From Welwitschia mirabilis (taxonomy: Eukaryota; Gnetophyta; Gnetopsida; Welwitschiales): a stretch of 32,154 nt of DNA. Shown piece after piece: positions 18,573 to 31,018 of this stretch (position 1 is its first letter; the number at the start of each line of letters is the position of its first letter). The notes under the pieces were generated by a model. That model was not told where the DNA came from and did not search any database. It worked only from the letters and a program-made list of their open reading frames with translations. The stretch spans positions 191,466,653 to 191,498,806 of the forward strand of contig JBOZIK010000001.1 of NCBI GenBank assembly GCA_051453625.1, in the 5' to 3' direction. Made by a program: the position numbers and the translations under genes.

Positions 18573-21500
18573 CAAAACAATGCTATATAAGCATCAAGTA
18601 ATAAAAATAAATAAATAAAAAGATCCTTTTTAAAATACTATAGATTCCACAAACTATTCTTGAAAATGAATCTGCAAAATGTTTTCTAAAGGACAAAGAA
18701 ACCTCTGACTAATAGAAGGGTGGTCAAGAAATTATTATTAAAATAAGCATAACTAATTAAAGGAAATGGAAAATTTTATGATGAAGAATGATCACAATTC
18801 ATGAATCCATAATTAAGTTGATTGCACAATGTAGTAATCTTATAGGAAATGTCAAAAGCTTTCAACATCATTGTAATGTGGGCAAGGTATCAATCTTGAT
18901 AAGCATTTCTCTAATGGGAGATCTCTATAAAGCAAGCACTAGTAACGAATTATAAGACATGAGTGGATTGAAAGCTCTCAAAGATGTTTGAAACTCCTTT
19001 CCATGTTCATGCTTAGTAAAGCATTCTATAATTCTCTGATTTTATTAAGAAATCAATCTCTTTGTTTACTAATTAGTTGCAATTTATTTAGAATGAGATA
19101 TCAATAAGAGTGTCATCGATCCATTTTTAGCATTCTTCTTATTGTGTTTAAGCCTCAAGAAAGTGTAGCATGTATTTAAATGTTAAGTAATATGCTAAGT
19201 ACTCTAAACTTTTCTAAATATTATAAAATTCTTTACCTAATAACAGTGAGGGTTATAAGTTGTTCATGATTATTTAAAAATTATCAATGAAATGAAGATC
19301 TTTCTTATAATTAGTTTTAATGAAGTAATGAGAGATCAAAGTTGGAAGATAGGGATGTAATTAAAAAATTAAAATAATGTAAAGTTAATTGTAATTATAA
19401 AAATCAAGTTCCATAAAACATCTTTTAGAATCTCATTCTAGTGATGTTAAATTTATTTAAGAAAACATGACTCTTGACTTTTTGTTTTTTTGATTTCTTT
19501 TTGTTTTTTTGATTTTTTAACTCTTGTTGAAAATAAGGATGAGTTTATATGTATTTGAAAGATAAGCTTTTACAATTTGTGGAATGGTCAACATCCTAGC
19601 TAACTTGATATTTTCTTTCACACAATGATTCACAAATAACATGTCGTATCATATGACATGGACTATTATGTTTTTGTCTTTTTATGTATCGATTCGATTC
19701 TTGCTTATGCATCTTTTTATTTCCATTAAGTATCATATAGAAATAATAATACATTAATGTCTGTATTCTTTATTTCATTTGTTTCTTTGTCAATTTTGTT
19801 TAGACATAACAAGATGTAGTAGTAGAAAAAGTCAAAGTTTGTTTTATGCCTTTTTTTATTTATGTGTTTATTTATTTTCTTTCTATAATAGAAATTTTTA
19901 TAAAGTAAGATGAAACAACTAAAAACTTCTAGTTTATTTTATGCAACAAAAACTTTTTACATGGTTTATTGAAGAGCAAAGCCTAACTAGACGTTTTGCA
20001 AAATTTCTTAGATGAAAAGATTGAAAAATTAAAAAAAAAATATTTATTTATTTATTTTTCTTACATTAAAATGTTTTACAATATTTATTGGAAAATAGTT
20101 AAAATAAACTAGCATATTAGAAATAATAGATTTCTTTGCATTCTAAAGAATTCTATTGGAAGAATAAAAGGAAATATTATCAGGAATCATATCATTTTAT
20201 AAACTACATTATTAACTAACATAATGTGATTAAATTAAGATGTCTTATTTACAAGAATATAGTTGAATTCAAACACATGGTTTTTATTTTCACTCTCTCT
20301 AAAACTACTTGGAATTAGTTGGGTGTTTGTTTATGGCCTGTAATTTATAATATTTTTGGGATTTTAGATGTATCTTATCCTCTTCCATCTACTTGATTTT
20401 TCAACATTAACTATAATAGCTAATCTTCTTCATTTGAGAAGATGATTATAAAACAAGCACTTGACAAAGCTACTTCATTTCAGAGATATTCAAAGAAAAA
20501 GCTAATTTAAAAAATGCAACCTATTCTACACAGTTGTAACTATCATTTGAAATTTTTATTGATCGATTCATTATCTTTGGTCTTTTTTTGATATTAATTC
20601 ATCCCCCTTTAATCATTATATTCTTGACAAACATGACCAAGAAAGAGTTCTTCATTTATTAAGTTCTAGCATTTCTCAAGATGTTGGATAATGTTTATAA
20701 GTATTTGAAAGTAGAAAAGTATAGCATAGAACTAAAATGCAAACATGACCAATGAACTTGCTCAAATGATAAGATCTTATGATGAGTTAAATACGAAAGG
20801 AAAAAGTTTGTTATTTAGAAAATTAAAGTTACTCTAAAAACCTTTTTCGTAGTTGTTTTAAAAAATTATTATTATTTTAATTAACTTGAAGTAAAAAGGT
20901 TAAACTTTTTCTTATCTATATCTAGTTATGGTCTAACATAAAGATTTTTGGGGTTGTTAACTTATTTAAATGTGTAATAGAACTTCACAAATATCTAGGT
21001 GATTTCCTTTGTTTTGAAATAATATAACTAAAAATATATTATACAATTGAGCGAAGGGAATGCATATGCCATTTAAAATAAAAGATAATGGGTTATCCAC
21101 CATGAGACGGAATAAACTTCTTTCATATTAATTATTTTATGTCTGTGATATGTTTGTTTCTTTTTCTTTTTTAATCTTTCATATAAGAATTACAATGGGA
21201 TATTTTCTCTTTTTATTACATTTAAACATGTTGTAAGTTTATATATAATGAATACTATACATTTTACTAGTTTAAAATACCTGAATGATTATATGTTAAA
21301 GGATTTAGCACTATTGAATCTTATATAATCATTTAATCTAATTATTATTTTTGATTTGAATATAGTACTATTACTGACATATCATAGAATTCATTAATTA
21401 TTTAAATTTTATCTATTTCTTCCTATTCATCACACCTTATAATGATAATTTATGGTATTACTAAAATCATTTTTTCATACTTACTAATTGTTTTTTTATG

Positions 21501-23533
21501 CAAAAAAAGAGTATTAGTGGAGGGCATAGAATCGTAAATATATTTATGTTTTATTTCCTTTTTTTTAAGTATTATGAGAATTCACTATAGGATATAATGA
21601 TATAGAATACAAGGTCTTCTTATGATGGCTACACTTGTATGTATACTATGATAATATTATATAACTTATCTTCTTTAAAGTTACTTAATATCATAATACT
21701 TCTAAGTACACAATAATACATGTGATATAGTATATATTATAATACTTTTACTATATTAATAAGAGTTATGATATTGTCTTATGTGATACTTTTAAAACTA
21801 TACACTTTATTTTAAACTAGCATCCCCTTTTTTAATAGATGTTATTATGTCCTATAGCATACCATGCATAAGATCTAAATATCCTTAATTTAACTTCTTT
21901 AGATTCTTTTATACTTCATGAGATGGCATTGACATAAACTTGGAATTAGATTTTTACTCCAAATACCTTGTAAGGGTTATGACAATATGAAAATGATAAG
22001 ACTCCATTTCTCTCTCTCTCTTTCTCTTATTTGCTTTCTTGTGGAGCTTGAAGCTTAGAAGCTTGGAGCTAAGGGACTCCTGAGCTTGAATCTTCATCAT
22101 CTTCAATTATTAAGGTCTTACTAATCTTTCTGAGTAGGCTCCTTACTTTTATTATTCATATGATATCCTTTTTTCTATTGGAATGATTTTATATTTCATT
22201 ATGGAATTATTTATGGCTTTTATGCAATTATGTTATAAAATATTATCCCCTCCCATTGGCACACACCAAGACATTATAGTGACATATGAAGGGGTTTCTA
22301 GTGCTTGGTGATGGTGGATTATTAATAGATGATTATGGCCAAGTGAGCAAGGGGTTCATTATTTAAAAAAGCAAAAATATAAATTTGGGTACCCATGTTT
22401 ATTTTAGTATTATATTTATTTTTATTTATTATTCATTAGAACCATCTTATTAGGGGCAAAGTTTGATCCTCAAAATTCTCTTTAGGCTAGTACTCTTTCA
22501 AGGAAAAATTTCAAGAGTCAGTAAAATTTTTTAAATTGATTTCATTTTTCTTTCTATAATGATTGTTTTTTAATATAATTGATTTAAATTTCTATAACTA
22601 ATTATTTAATATATACATTATTTTACTGATATAAGTTATTAGCTAAGTACTTGTAGAAACTTTATCATATTTTTGTTATAGCGAAAATTAAATTTCTACA
22701 ATAGAGGCACATGATAAAAAAACATCATATATTATTAATTAATAGGTATAAACTAGTGAAACATTTTTTATAAGTTTAGGATTATGTCATAAATATGAAA
22801 ATGTAAAAATAAATTTTTTTATGATGAGTAATTATTTTTAAAACATTTATTTGTTAAAACATGTTAGAAAATAAATGCAAATAATAGTAAGCAAGTAATT
22901 TACATTTTGTACCTATCTATCAACATATTTGCAAATTTGAGTATCCTAAGTTGTAGGAAATTGAATAATCGTTCTAAAACATCTTGAATCATTTAAACAT
23001 GCAAAGTATGTTAAAACTTATGGTCATTTTAGTGTAGTGTGGTAGGACTGTAATTTTAGAAAATTTAATAGTTTTTAACCTTAAATGATAAAGTTAGAAA
23101 TAATACTTTTATAATTCCAAGATAGTTAAAGTTAGATTTTTTGTGTCTAGTTTTTGAAAAACCACTGTAATTTTATTTTTGCTTCATAATTAATTAATTA
23201 TGAATTTTTAACTATGATGCCCAAAAATGTTAGAAAAATTATCACTCAAACTTTTATAGGAAAATTGAGTTCATAAAATATGTTTCTACTTACAAATTTA
23301 AGTTAAATTATCTATAAGTGGTGTTTAATTGTAAAAATACCTCTTTTACCCTTTTTCCTTAGCTTACTTTGAATGTGAATGCTTACAAGAGTTTTCATCC
23401 TAGTAGTTTAAGAGATAGAAGTAGTCTCTAGCTTATCACTTATTTTTATTTACATATAATATAGCCATATGAAAACTTGGATAGCTACTTATATCCTAAC
23501 AATTATGCTCAAGTTATACATTCTTTTGTTCAC
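18573..23533. other. Long AT-rich stretch, possibly LTR and internal region of a - strand element
   Basis: No gene found in about 5 kb. The LTR at 23534-24651 probably runs on to the left into this stretch, since its partner is cut by the window end; a less AT-rich portion at 22070-22340 may still be LTR. A short duplicated word (ttttttgattt, 19486-19520) is the only other pattern seen. Confidence 0.35.
22007..22028 (+). repeat. CT microsatellite
   Basis: tctctctctctctttctctt; on the - strand a GA-rich leader followed by ATG. In the orientation of the neighbouring LTR it would lie in the transcript leader. Confidence 0.7.
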
Positions 23534-24651
23534 CTTCTTTTCACCAATCCATGGAGATTGTCATATAAGCATGGAAGAGTTTTTCTAAGATTGACATAGC
23601 TTTAGGATGTTTTAGTTCTTTAAGTAAATTATTTTATATTTTTTCTTTATTATTATTAAAATAAAAAGAAAATAATATTTCTTTTATTTAGATAGAAAAG
23701 AAAAGAAAAGATTATTTCCTTTTTTTAGATTTTTATTATTATAATCTTAGAAAAAAGAAATGTTCTTGTATGCTCGCTTTCCTTTTATGGTTTTTTCTAT
23801 ACAATGAACTTAATGATGATTAGAATTATTATAACTAAGTAAATAATTCATTAAATATCCAAATTAGTTAGAATTGTTTACATGCATTTGTATGGTGTAT
23901 TCATTGAACAAGACTAAATCAAGATAATTCTAATAATGTTCATCTCCATGCTTGGATTTCATCACCAAGATGGGTTGTAGTGCATTTTTTTAATAATACC
24001 CTTTGGAAGTGGATTTGATCATCACTATATTGCTCTCCCCATGTATGAACTTACTCTAACTTAATATTTCGAGCCCTTGACATTAATGAATCATACTGCA
24101 TCATCTGGAGATGCTTTAAGAAAGCAGGGGTCATTTGTAAGCATGCGTCCACCTCACGTCCTACCTATCACCTTTATTAGGGGTATATCAAGGTAAAGTC
24201 AAAGCCTATGGAGTTGAGCCCAACCATGTTTGTATAGTTTAGAACCTAAAGTAAAACTAACTCATGTCCATAGGGTGGTCAGATAACAAGTTGAAATGCC
24301 ATTAGTTGGAGTTGTAACCTCCTATTCTATTGGTTAGGTATTATCCTTAAAATTTATCCATGTATGTTGACAAAAAGTTTACATCTCCTCAACTATTCAC
24401 AAGATATCTTTTATGTGATGAAAAACTAGAAAGAAATGAAGGACACAAACTTATAACATCACTATTATTTGTAAACCAATAACACCTAGAAATTAATTAT
24501 ATGTAAATATATGATATTAACATGATTTGTCTTATTTAGAATTTAGTCCTAGGTTCCACTATTTCTATCAAGTAAAAATATTACAAAAGGAAGGAATTTT
24601 TAATTAAAAAAAAAGGTTCATAATTAGGGTAAGATAAAATAAGGTGTCACA
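23534..24651 (-). mobile_element. LTR-like repeat, left inverted copy
   Basis: In sense (- strand) it starts TGTGACACCTTATTTTATCT at 24651 and matches the + strand from 31019 to the window end, with many substitutions. A TGTGA-YACC start is common for LTRs, often Ty3/gypsy. The left limit given is only where the partner runs out; the LTR very likely continues. No primer-binding site or coding region was identified, so superfamily is a guess. The five bases outside the start (tattt) differ from those of the right copy (ataat), as expected for separate insertions. Confidence 0.6.
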
Positions 24652-26327
24652 TATTTATAATAAGAAATTATGTTTTTTTATTGTGAAATTTCACATGTAA
24701 CAAACTTTGTGACACTTCATATGGATTAGAGCTTGTGTATATGTCTTATCTTTTCTAAATTATATTACTTGTAATTTTTAATATTTATTTTATAAATAAG
24801 CATATCAATATATAATAAAATATATTACTTTAAATAATAAAATTATTATAAACTTATTACTATTATTATTTTATATTTTATTAATAAATAAAACATATTA
24901 ATTTTATCCATAAAATTCTTTTATTTATACCTTTTTTTTATTACTATAATATGATGTTATTAATAATTAATTTACACTAGTATACTAAAAAATTTATTAA
25001 TGTTTCATGCAATAACTCATAACAATTGTTTTAAGGAAAATAGAAATGATATAGGTATTAAGAATATTAAATTAATGCATCTAAAATTAATAATTAGGGT
25101 TCTTAAGCTCTTTGATTTTGTTTTTTTCCTAATCTCCTTTTTTTGGGTGTTTGCTAACCTTACATTTATTTATTTATTTTTTTGGCTTCCACTAATTTGT
25201 TGCAACTCTTAAAAAAGTAGATATAGTTTGGAAATAGATTATTAAGTATCCAGAAATGACAACTATGAATTTCATAAGTTTTTCAACTACTATTTCACAT
25301 CAACAATTTTCATTAGGGTAAAGTATCATCTTGTAAAGGCAATTAAGAATAAAGTACAATGTTATAAGATAAATCCTTTTATTGATTAAGCATATAAATT
25401 GACAAAAGNNNNNNNNNNNNNNNNNNNNNNNNNNNNNNNNNNNNNNNNNNNNNNNNNNNNNNNNNNNNNNNNNNNNNNNNNNNNNGTTACACAAAAAGAA
25501 TTACAATGCTATACATTTCTTACAATAAAATTGATAACCTATATTTTAACATGGTAATATGCATTTTATATATATTCATGTCTATTTTATCATATCTATA
25601 ATCATTTAAGATTACTTTTATCCTTAGAAAAATTCATTTTTCTATTTCGTTTCTTTACCTTTCATGAACTCTCAAATTTTGTATAGCATTTATCCAAACT
25701 TTATGTTGAATTTTATGCATAATAAAATATTTAAGGGGCTAGTTAATCCTACTCATCTTTACAGATTGAATACTATGCATGAAGTTTTTTTATTAAAAAA
25801 AAATAACAACTATACCATTATCATTAATTGTGATTACTAGGAATCTCCATCACACACAACCAAGTACTTCATCAAAGCATTGCTTTACCTAAATCATTAA
25901 TGAATTTATGGAATTAAGTATTATTAAGTGTATATATTGTAGTTTCTATGTGAGGTATTACATACTGAATGTGATAATGTGACATGGGGCATTAAAGTCC
26001 ATAACAATATTCTTCATATTCCTAATTAGATTGATGTTGAAACATTACAATTGAAAAAAAAAATATTGAATAGTCATTTAGTACTCTCATTAACATCCAT
26101 GCTTAAGAAATTAATAATGGCTTTAATTCACATAAAAAAACCTAATAAAAAATTTAACAGTATGAGTATGTATCACTGGTTGTACATAAATATTATTGTA
26201 GTGTTGTCTTTATATAAAAACTAATACGATGACATTGTGAGTTAAAGTATTCTATGATGTTTTTATTTTGTTTGAGATATTAATCTCTAATTCCTAATTT
26301 TTCAAAAAGTTAATAAGTTCATTGTGA
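24652..26327. other. Very AT-rich sequence with a 77-N gap
   Basis: 24770-24990 is close to 90% A+T, mostly TTA/AAT words. The gap is at 25409-25485 and its edges do not overlap. Open frame 25000-25212 is hydrophobic and AT-driven and is not taken as a gene. Nothing else recognised. Confidence 0.5.
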
Positions 26328-26770
26328 TGCTTTAACTTCTTAATTCATTATATAAGGATCCCATTATCTTAAGTCATTTATAAATTCCAAGAATTTTCAT
26401 TTCTCAATGCTCAGCTTTTTTCTACCCTACATAATAGTTTATTATCTTAAGTCATTTATGTTGTCCAAGAATTTTCATCTCTAGATCCTTTAACTTCCCT
26501 CTTCACTACATGATTTCTCCTTTTCTTCAGTTATTTATGACTCTTAAGGCTTATTATTTCTCGATGCTTTAACTTCTTTTTCACTACACAATGGCCCTAT
26601 TCTTTTAAGTTAATTGTTATTCCTAAAGACTTTTCATTCCTTAATTCTTTTACTTTTCTTTCCATGATATAATGACCTCATTCTCTTACTCTTATGATTC
26701 TTAAGGCTTTGCATTTATCAAAATTTTAACTTTCTCTTCCAAGTATATAATGGTCTCAAGGAAAAAGTAA
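26328..26770. repeat. Minisatellite, period about 79 bp, about 5.5 units
   Basis: Units start at 26328, 26408, 26486, 26565, 26645 and 26722 (spacings 80, 78, 79, 80, 77). Each follows the plan tgctttaacttct - ctacataatgg - cttaagtcatttatgattc - aagaattttcatttctc. Units differ by 20-35%, so the array is old. Confidence 0.75.
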
Positions 26771-26850
26771 AAACTTATGATATTTCATTACTTGTATGAA
26801 AAAAAAGTAAAAACTTTGTTCATTTATTATAATTCATATTTTAAAATTAT

Positions 26851-27409
26851 NNNNNNNNNNNNNNNNNNNNNNNNNNNNNNNNNNNNNNNNNNNNNNNNNN
26901 NNNNNNNNNNNNNNNNNNNNNNNNNNNNNNNNNNNNNNNNNNNNNNNNNNNNNNNNNNNNNNNNNNNNNNNNNNNNNNNNNNNNNNNNNNNNNNNNNNNN
27001 NNNNNNNNNNNNNNNNNNNNNNNNNNNNNNNNNNNNNNNNNNNNNNNNNNNNNNNNNNNNNNNNNNNNNNNNNNNNNNNNNNNNNNNNNNNNNNNNNNNN
27101 NNNNNNNNNNNNNNNNNNNNNNNNNNNNNNNNNNNNNNNNNNNNNNNNNNNNNNNNNNNNNNNNNNNNNNNNNNNNNNNNNNNNNNNNNNNNNNNNNNNN
27201 NNNNNNNNNNNNNNNNNNNNNNNNNNNNNNNNNNNNNNNNNNNNNNNNNNNNNNNNNNNNNNNNNNNNNNNNNNNNNNNNNNNNNNNNNNNNNNNNNNNN
27301 NNNNNNNNNNNNNNNNNNNNNNNNNNNNNNNNNNNNNNNNNNNNNNNNNNNNNNNNNNNNNNNNNNNNNNNNNNNNNNNNNNNNNNNNNNNNNNNNNNNN
27401 NNNNNNNNN
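26851..27409. other. Assembly gap, 559 N
   Basis: No overlap between the edges. It abuts the left arm of a long hairpin, a structure that often breaks assemblies. The open frame spanning it is an artefact. Confidence 0.9.
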
Positions 27410-27728
27410 AAGTATTAACCTAATTTTATTTTTCCTTTACATTGGTATTGACTTTAATCATAGTATAAGTTAACTTTGCCCTTGGTCAATCTTAACTTTA
27501 ATTGTAAAGTTAATGTTAACCTTTCATCAAAAGTTAATGCCTTACTTAACCAAATTTTTTAGCCAAAATATCCTTGAAAAATTTTGGCAAACAGTGAGGC
27601 ATTGACTTTGGTAAAAGGTCAATATTGACTTTACAATTAAAATTAACATTAACTAAAGGAGAAGTCAACTTTTACTATGGTTAAAGTTAATATCAATGTA
27701 GAGGCAAAATGCAATTAGATTAATGCTT
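27410..27728. repeat. Long hairpin (inverted repeat, arms about 150 bp), MITE/foldback-like
   Basis: 27410-27569 pairs with 27581-27728: aagtattaacctaat against attagattaatgctt at the base, cattggtattgacttt against aaagttaatatcaatg, aattgtaaagttaatg against attgactttacaatt, down to gccaaaat against attttggc. The loop is about 11 bases. Mismatches allow G:U pairs. The left arm may extend into the gap. It could be a MITE, a foldback element or a small-RNA precursor; no terminal repeats or target duplication can be set. Confidence 0.8.
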
Positions 27729-27774
27729 GTACCATCATCCAAAAGTGAGTAGAATTAATATCTCTTATCCAAAT

Positions 27775-27776
<2 letters not shown>

Positions 27777-27806
<30 letters not shown>
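27777..27806. repeat. AT microsatellite
   Basis: About 14 uninterrupted AT repeats. Confidence 0.9.
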
Positions 27807-27813
<7 letters not shown>

Positions 27814-27967
27814 CATTTGATCTAATTAAAAATATTCTTCAAAAAATCCTCATGTTTATCAAACTTTTTATTTCTATTAATTTTTTAATGCCAATTCCCT
27901 ATCTTAGCTAAAATTATTATCCAAAACTCTTATTTCACTTTACAAATTGGGTAAATTAAAGCTAAAT

Positions 27968-27970
<3 letters not shown>

Positions 27971-28013
<43 letters not shown>

Positions 28014-28038
28014 NNNNNNNNNNNNNNNNNNNNNNNNN
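27971..28038. repeat. AT microsatellite running into a 25-N gap
   Basis: About 21 AT repeats (27971-28013), then N at 28014-28038. The gap is probably due to the repeat itself, so its true length is unknown. Confidence 0.85.
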
Positions 28039-28419
28039 ACACTTACAACCATAAAGATATAGGATAACTACTCTATCATTAGGATATGAATGAGTGATCT
28101 TATAATATGTTTAACTTTGTTCAACCAAGTTTCCATCAAAAACCTCATTTTCTTAAAAAAGTATTATGGTTTTAAATGATATGTCTAGTACCTAACAAAG
28201 AGATGTCACTACATATTATAATTGTGGAGCAGCTTCAAGCTATAGGTAAGGCACTGAATTTTCAAAGTATTTAGAGCACCATGCTAATTTTTCTGAAATC
28301 ATTTTAGGAAAAATGCCTTTCATTAATAGTTTATATGTGCTTAGCAGACAACTAAGATTATCATGAACTAGTATGATAACTGAATCCAACTTCTTGGCGA
28401 CTTGCATATAAGACTTTAA

Positions 28420-29365
28420 GTTTTATCCTCAATATCTCCTCAAGGCAAAGAATAAATTTTTCACATAAAATGGCAAAATACTTTCTTACTTTTATCATTT
28501 CATTAAAAAATATCAAAAAGGAATTGATATGTTTGATAGTAGATTGATTTCAAGCTAAGAAGAAATAGAAATACACTAGATAACTTAACAAAGTCAATCT
28601 GCTAACCATAAAAATATGTTTTTGCATCCACATATTATGCTTACTCTTAACTTTTTCAACCATGTTCTTATAATGCCAAGTAAGTAGGGTAGTGTGGATA
28701 CTAGCCAGACAAAAGGACTAGGAAAAAAATACATATTCATTTATAGAGCATTTTTCTCATTCAACTTGAAGTATAGAATTCTATACCAAACATTATCATC
28801 ACCTTGACCAAGTTAAGTTATGCTCTTAAGACCCTAGAAAAGGATATAGTGATTGGCTATGCCTTATAAGCCATGTCTTCCATCACTACTAGAATTTGAA
28901 AAGTATCATAAGCATATTTTATTCAAACTAAATCTTACTCTAATTCTAGAATCTAAGTTTCTATAATTCTTTGGTTTTGAGAATTTCATTGTAAAAGGCA
29001 AGTAGAATCTATGGCCACCAAAATAAAAATGTATGGAGGCAAGGATTTGATAGAGTACTATAAAGTAAATATAGTCTACAAATTTGCTAAGCACAACTTC
29101 AAGGAAACCCCACTCGACCTAGTCATACACCTATGAAATGCAATTTTAAAAGAAAGTCTTAATTTTCTAAAGTAACACCCACATCATGCATTCCATGGTG
29201 AGTATGACATTATCCAAAATTAATATTTCTTTTATATATCCTCTTTGTTCTCTATGAAAAAGATCTCAAGATTAATCTTAGAAGAAATTGTAAATCACAA
29301 CAAGAAAAGTTCTTAAAGCCAAGCTAAGTTTGATTTAAGTTTAATCTTTACTATGGTAATGTTCA
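28420..29365 (-). pseudogene. L1-type LINE reverse transcriptase, decayed
   Basis: One - strand frame from about 29274 to 28930, with three stops, reads through the fingers and palm of a plant LINE reverse transcriptase: EQRGYIKEILILDNVILTM (the 'Q..fi..R.I.DNi' motif), then VYD*VEWGFLEVVLSKF (the 'KAYD.V.W.FL' motif, first catalytic Asp kept), then ILASIHFYFGG and RIRVRFSL (worn 'G.RQGDPLS'). IANHYILF at 28837-28860 stands where FADD.LLF is expected, so both catalytic aspartates are lost. After a frameshift, MFGIEFY, YPTYLAL and VEKVKSK...VSRLTLL (28580-28609) follow the family's C-terminal order. No endonuclease domain is seen upstream (to the right), so it is a 5'-truncated, dead copy, as is usual for LINEs. 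Confidence 0.8.
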
Positions 29366-30872
29366 TTCTAAAGGAACATGAGAGTAGTATCTTTTCAAAC
29401 ACTACATAACATATCAATAAACCATTGTGTTTTATCTTAGCTAATAGGTAGCCTTAGATGAAGGTTTCAAGTTGTACAAAATAGGTTCTAAAAATTGCAA
29501 CCATAAAGTTCAATAAATTTATAAGAGTCTTTTAAACACAAAATTTTTTTCATAGATTTATGATTTTTGAAAAAATAAAATGGATAGTTTCATCGTTATT
29601 GGCTTACCTTTGTATATTATAATATAGGTTTTTTTTTATAATACAAAGATGGAGTTTTTTTAAATTTATTTATTTATTTATTTGGACTCCAAAAGAAGAA
29701 GTAGGATATCCACTCAAATAGAAGTTGAGATATCTTAGACTTGGGATACCATATTTAATGGTATTTTTTCTTAACCTCTTTCTTATAGTGCTATGAAATT
29801 TTTAGAAAATGGATTTCATGGTAATTTTCCTTATCTTTGTTCTTTTTATCTTATTTATTTTTAGCTCAATGCTTTTGTGATATTCTTAGTTGATTTCTTT
29901 ATTTCCTTATGGTACTATTACATTAACATTATTATCTTGGAGAAATTAATACTTATGCACTACCACTTTCAAATAACAAATAGAAAGAGTTACTTTTATT
30001 TTGATGAAGTTGTTTAGTATGTGGCTAAAGATTCTAATGCAATTAAATAATGGGACTTTTAATCAAGTAAATCTCAAAAAGAAAAGCATAATAATATGAA
30101 AGCAAATTTTAAAGATCCTTTCATTAAAGAACCCATAACAATTATGGCTAAAAAGTTAATGCATATGCTATACTTTATTCTCTATTTTATGTTATTACAT
30201 ATCTTTTGTAGCTTTTCATTTTTCTGAAGTAATGAATCACTTTTCTAATTCTTTTGAATATGTTTTTTTAAATGAGGTACTAAGCTAGAAAAAGAAACTT
30301 ATAATATTCAAATGATTATATATCATTTAGTATTTAGTTCCAAGGGTCTTTACATGCCAACATTTTATTGATGAAATTAAATTTGAACTTGCTAATGAAG
30401 GTTCAAAAATATTGTCTTTACATGTCTTCTTATCAAAGCATGTTACACATGTGACTAAATTTACTTTCTATATTATAATGTTTTAAACATTTAAGTAGTT
30501 AGTAATTGTTCATATAATATTTAAAAATGGAATCTCATGATATAGTTTTTACATTATAGAATTATCATAAAAACATAATGAAAATAGCTAGTTATAATAG
30601 TGATTTTATATCATTAAATGGTGGTTTTGAAGGTTAAAGGGAAATCATCTAGAGATAATTACTAGATCTAATATTATAAGTCTTGTACCATTTGCATAAG
30701 GATTTATGTCTAGCTCATAGGTTAATAATTTATTGGAAAAGATGATAAGATGTTTTATGCCATAGTATGGATAGAAAGTTGGGAGGAAAAAACGAATATT
30801 TTAATTAATAGAATTGTGGCAAAAGGAATATTTTGATGAAGAAAGTTAACCCTAGATGAAGATTTAAACTAA
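29366..30872. other. AT-rich sequence, possibly copia leader or internal DNA
   Basis: No coding segment recognised on either strand. Its right end, read on the - strand, follows the primer-binding-site-like motif and contains ttcatctagggttaacttt then cttcatc, reminiscent of a copia leader. Confidence 0.35.
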
Positions 30873-30884
30873 GTTATGATACCA
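30873..30884 (-). promoter_or_regulatory. Primer-binding-site-like motif, initiator-Met tRNA type
   Basis: In sense (- strand) it reads tggtatcataac after tctaca, 10 of 12 matches to tggtatcagagc. 'ctaca-tggtatcag' is a frequent LTR/primer-site junction in plant copia elements. The LTR would lie at 30885 and rightwards but is cut by the repeat starting at 31019. Confidence 0.45.
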
Positions 30885-31018
30885 TGTAGATATAAAATGC
30901 TAAATTGTTATGCCAATTACAATGACATGCTTGGGTTTGTAGATCAAAGATATTTTGAAGAGTTCATATAAACTAGTTAAGTTTTGGATTAGAAACTTTT
31001 TTTCAAAAATACTATAAT

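Noticed and set aside
25000-25212. 70-codon + strand frame with membrane-like stretch
   Set aside because: Phe/Leu/Ile-rich because of poly-T runs; expected by chance in such AT-rich DNA.
26328-26770. CRISPR-like regular repeats
   Set aside because: Units are contiguous, diverged and about 79 bp with no unique spacers; the context is plant DNA. This is a minisatellite.
26777-27418. 213-codon open frame
   Set aside because: It spans the 559-N gap; the real codons are AT-driven.
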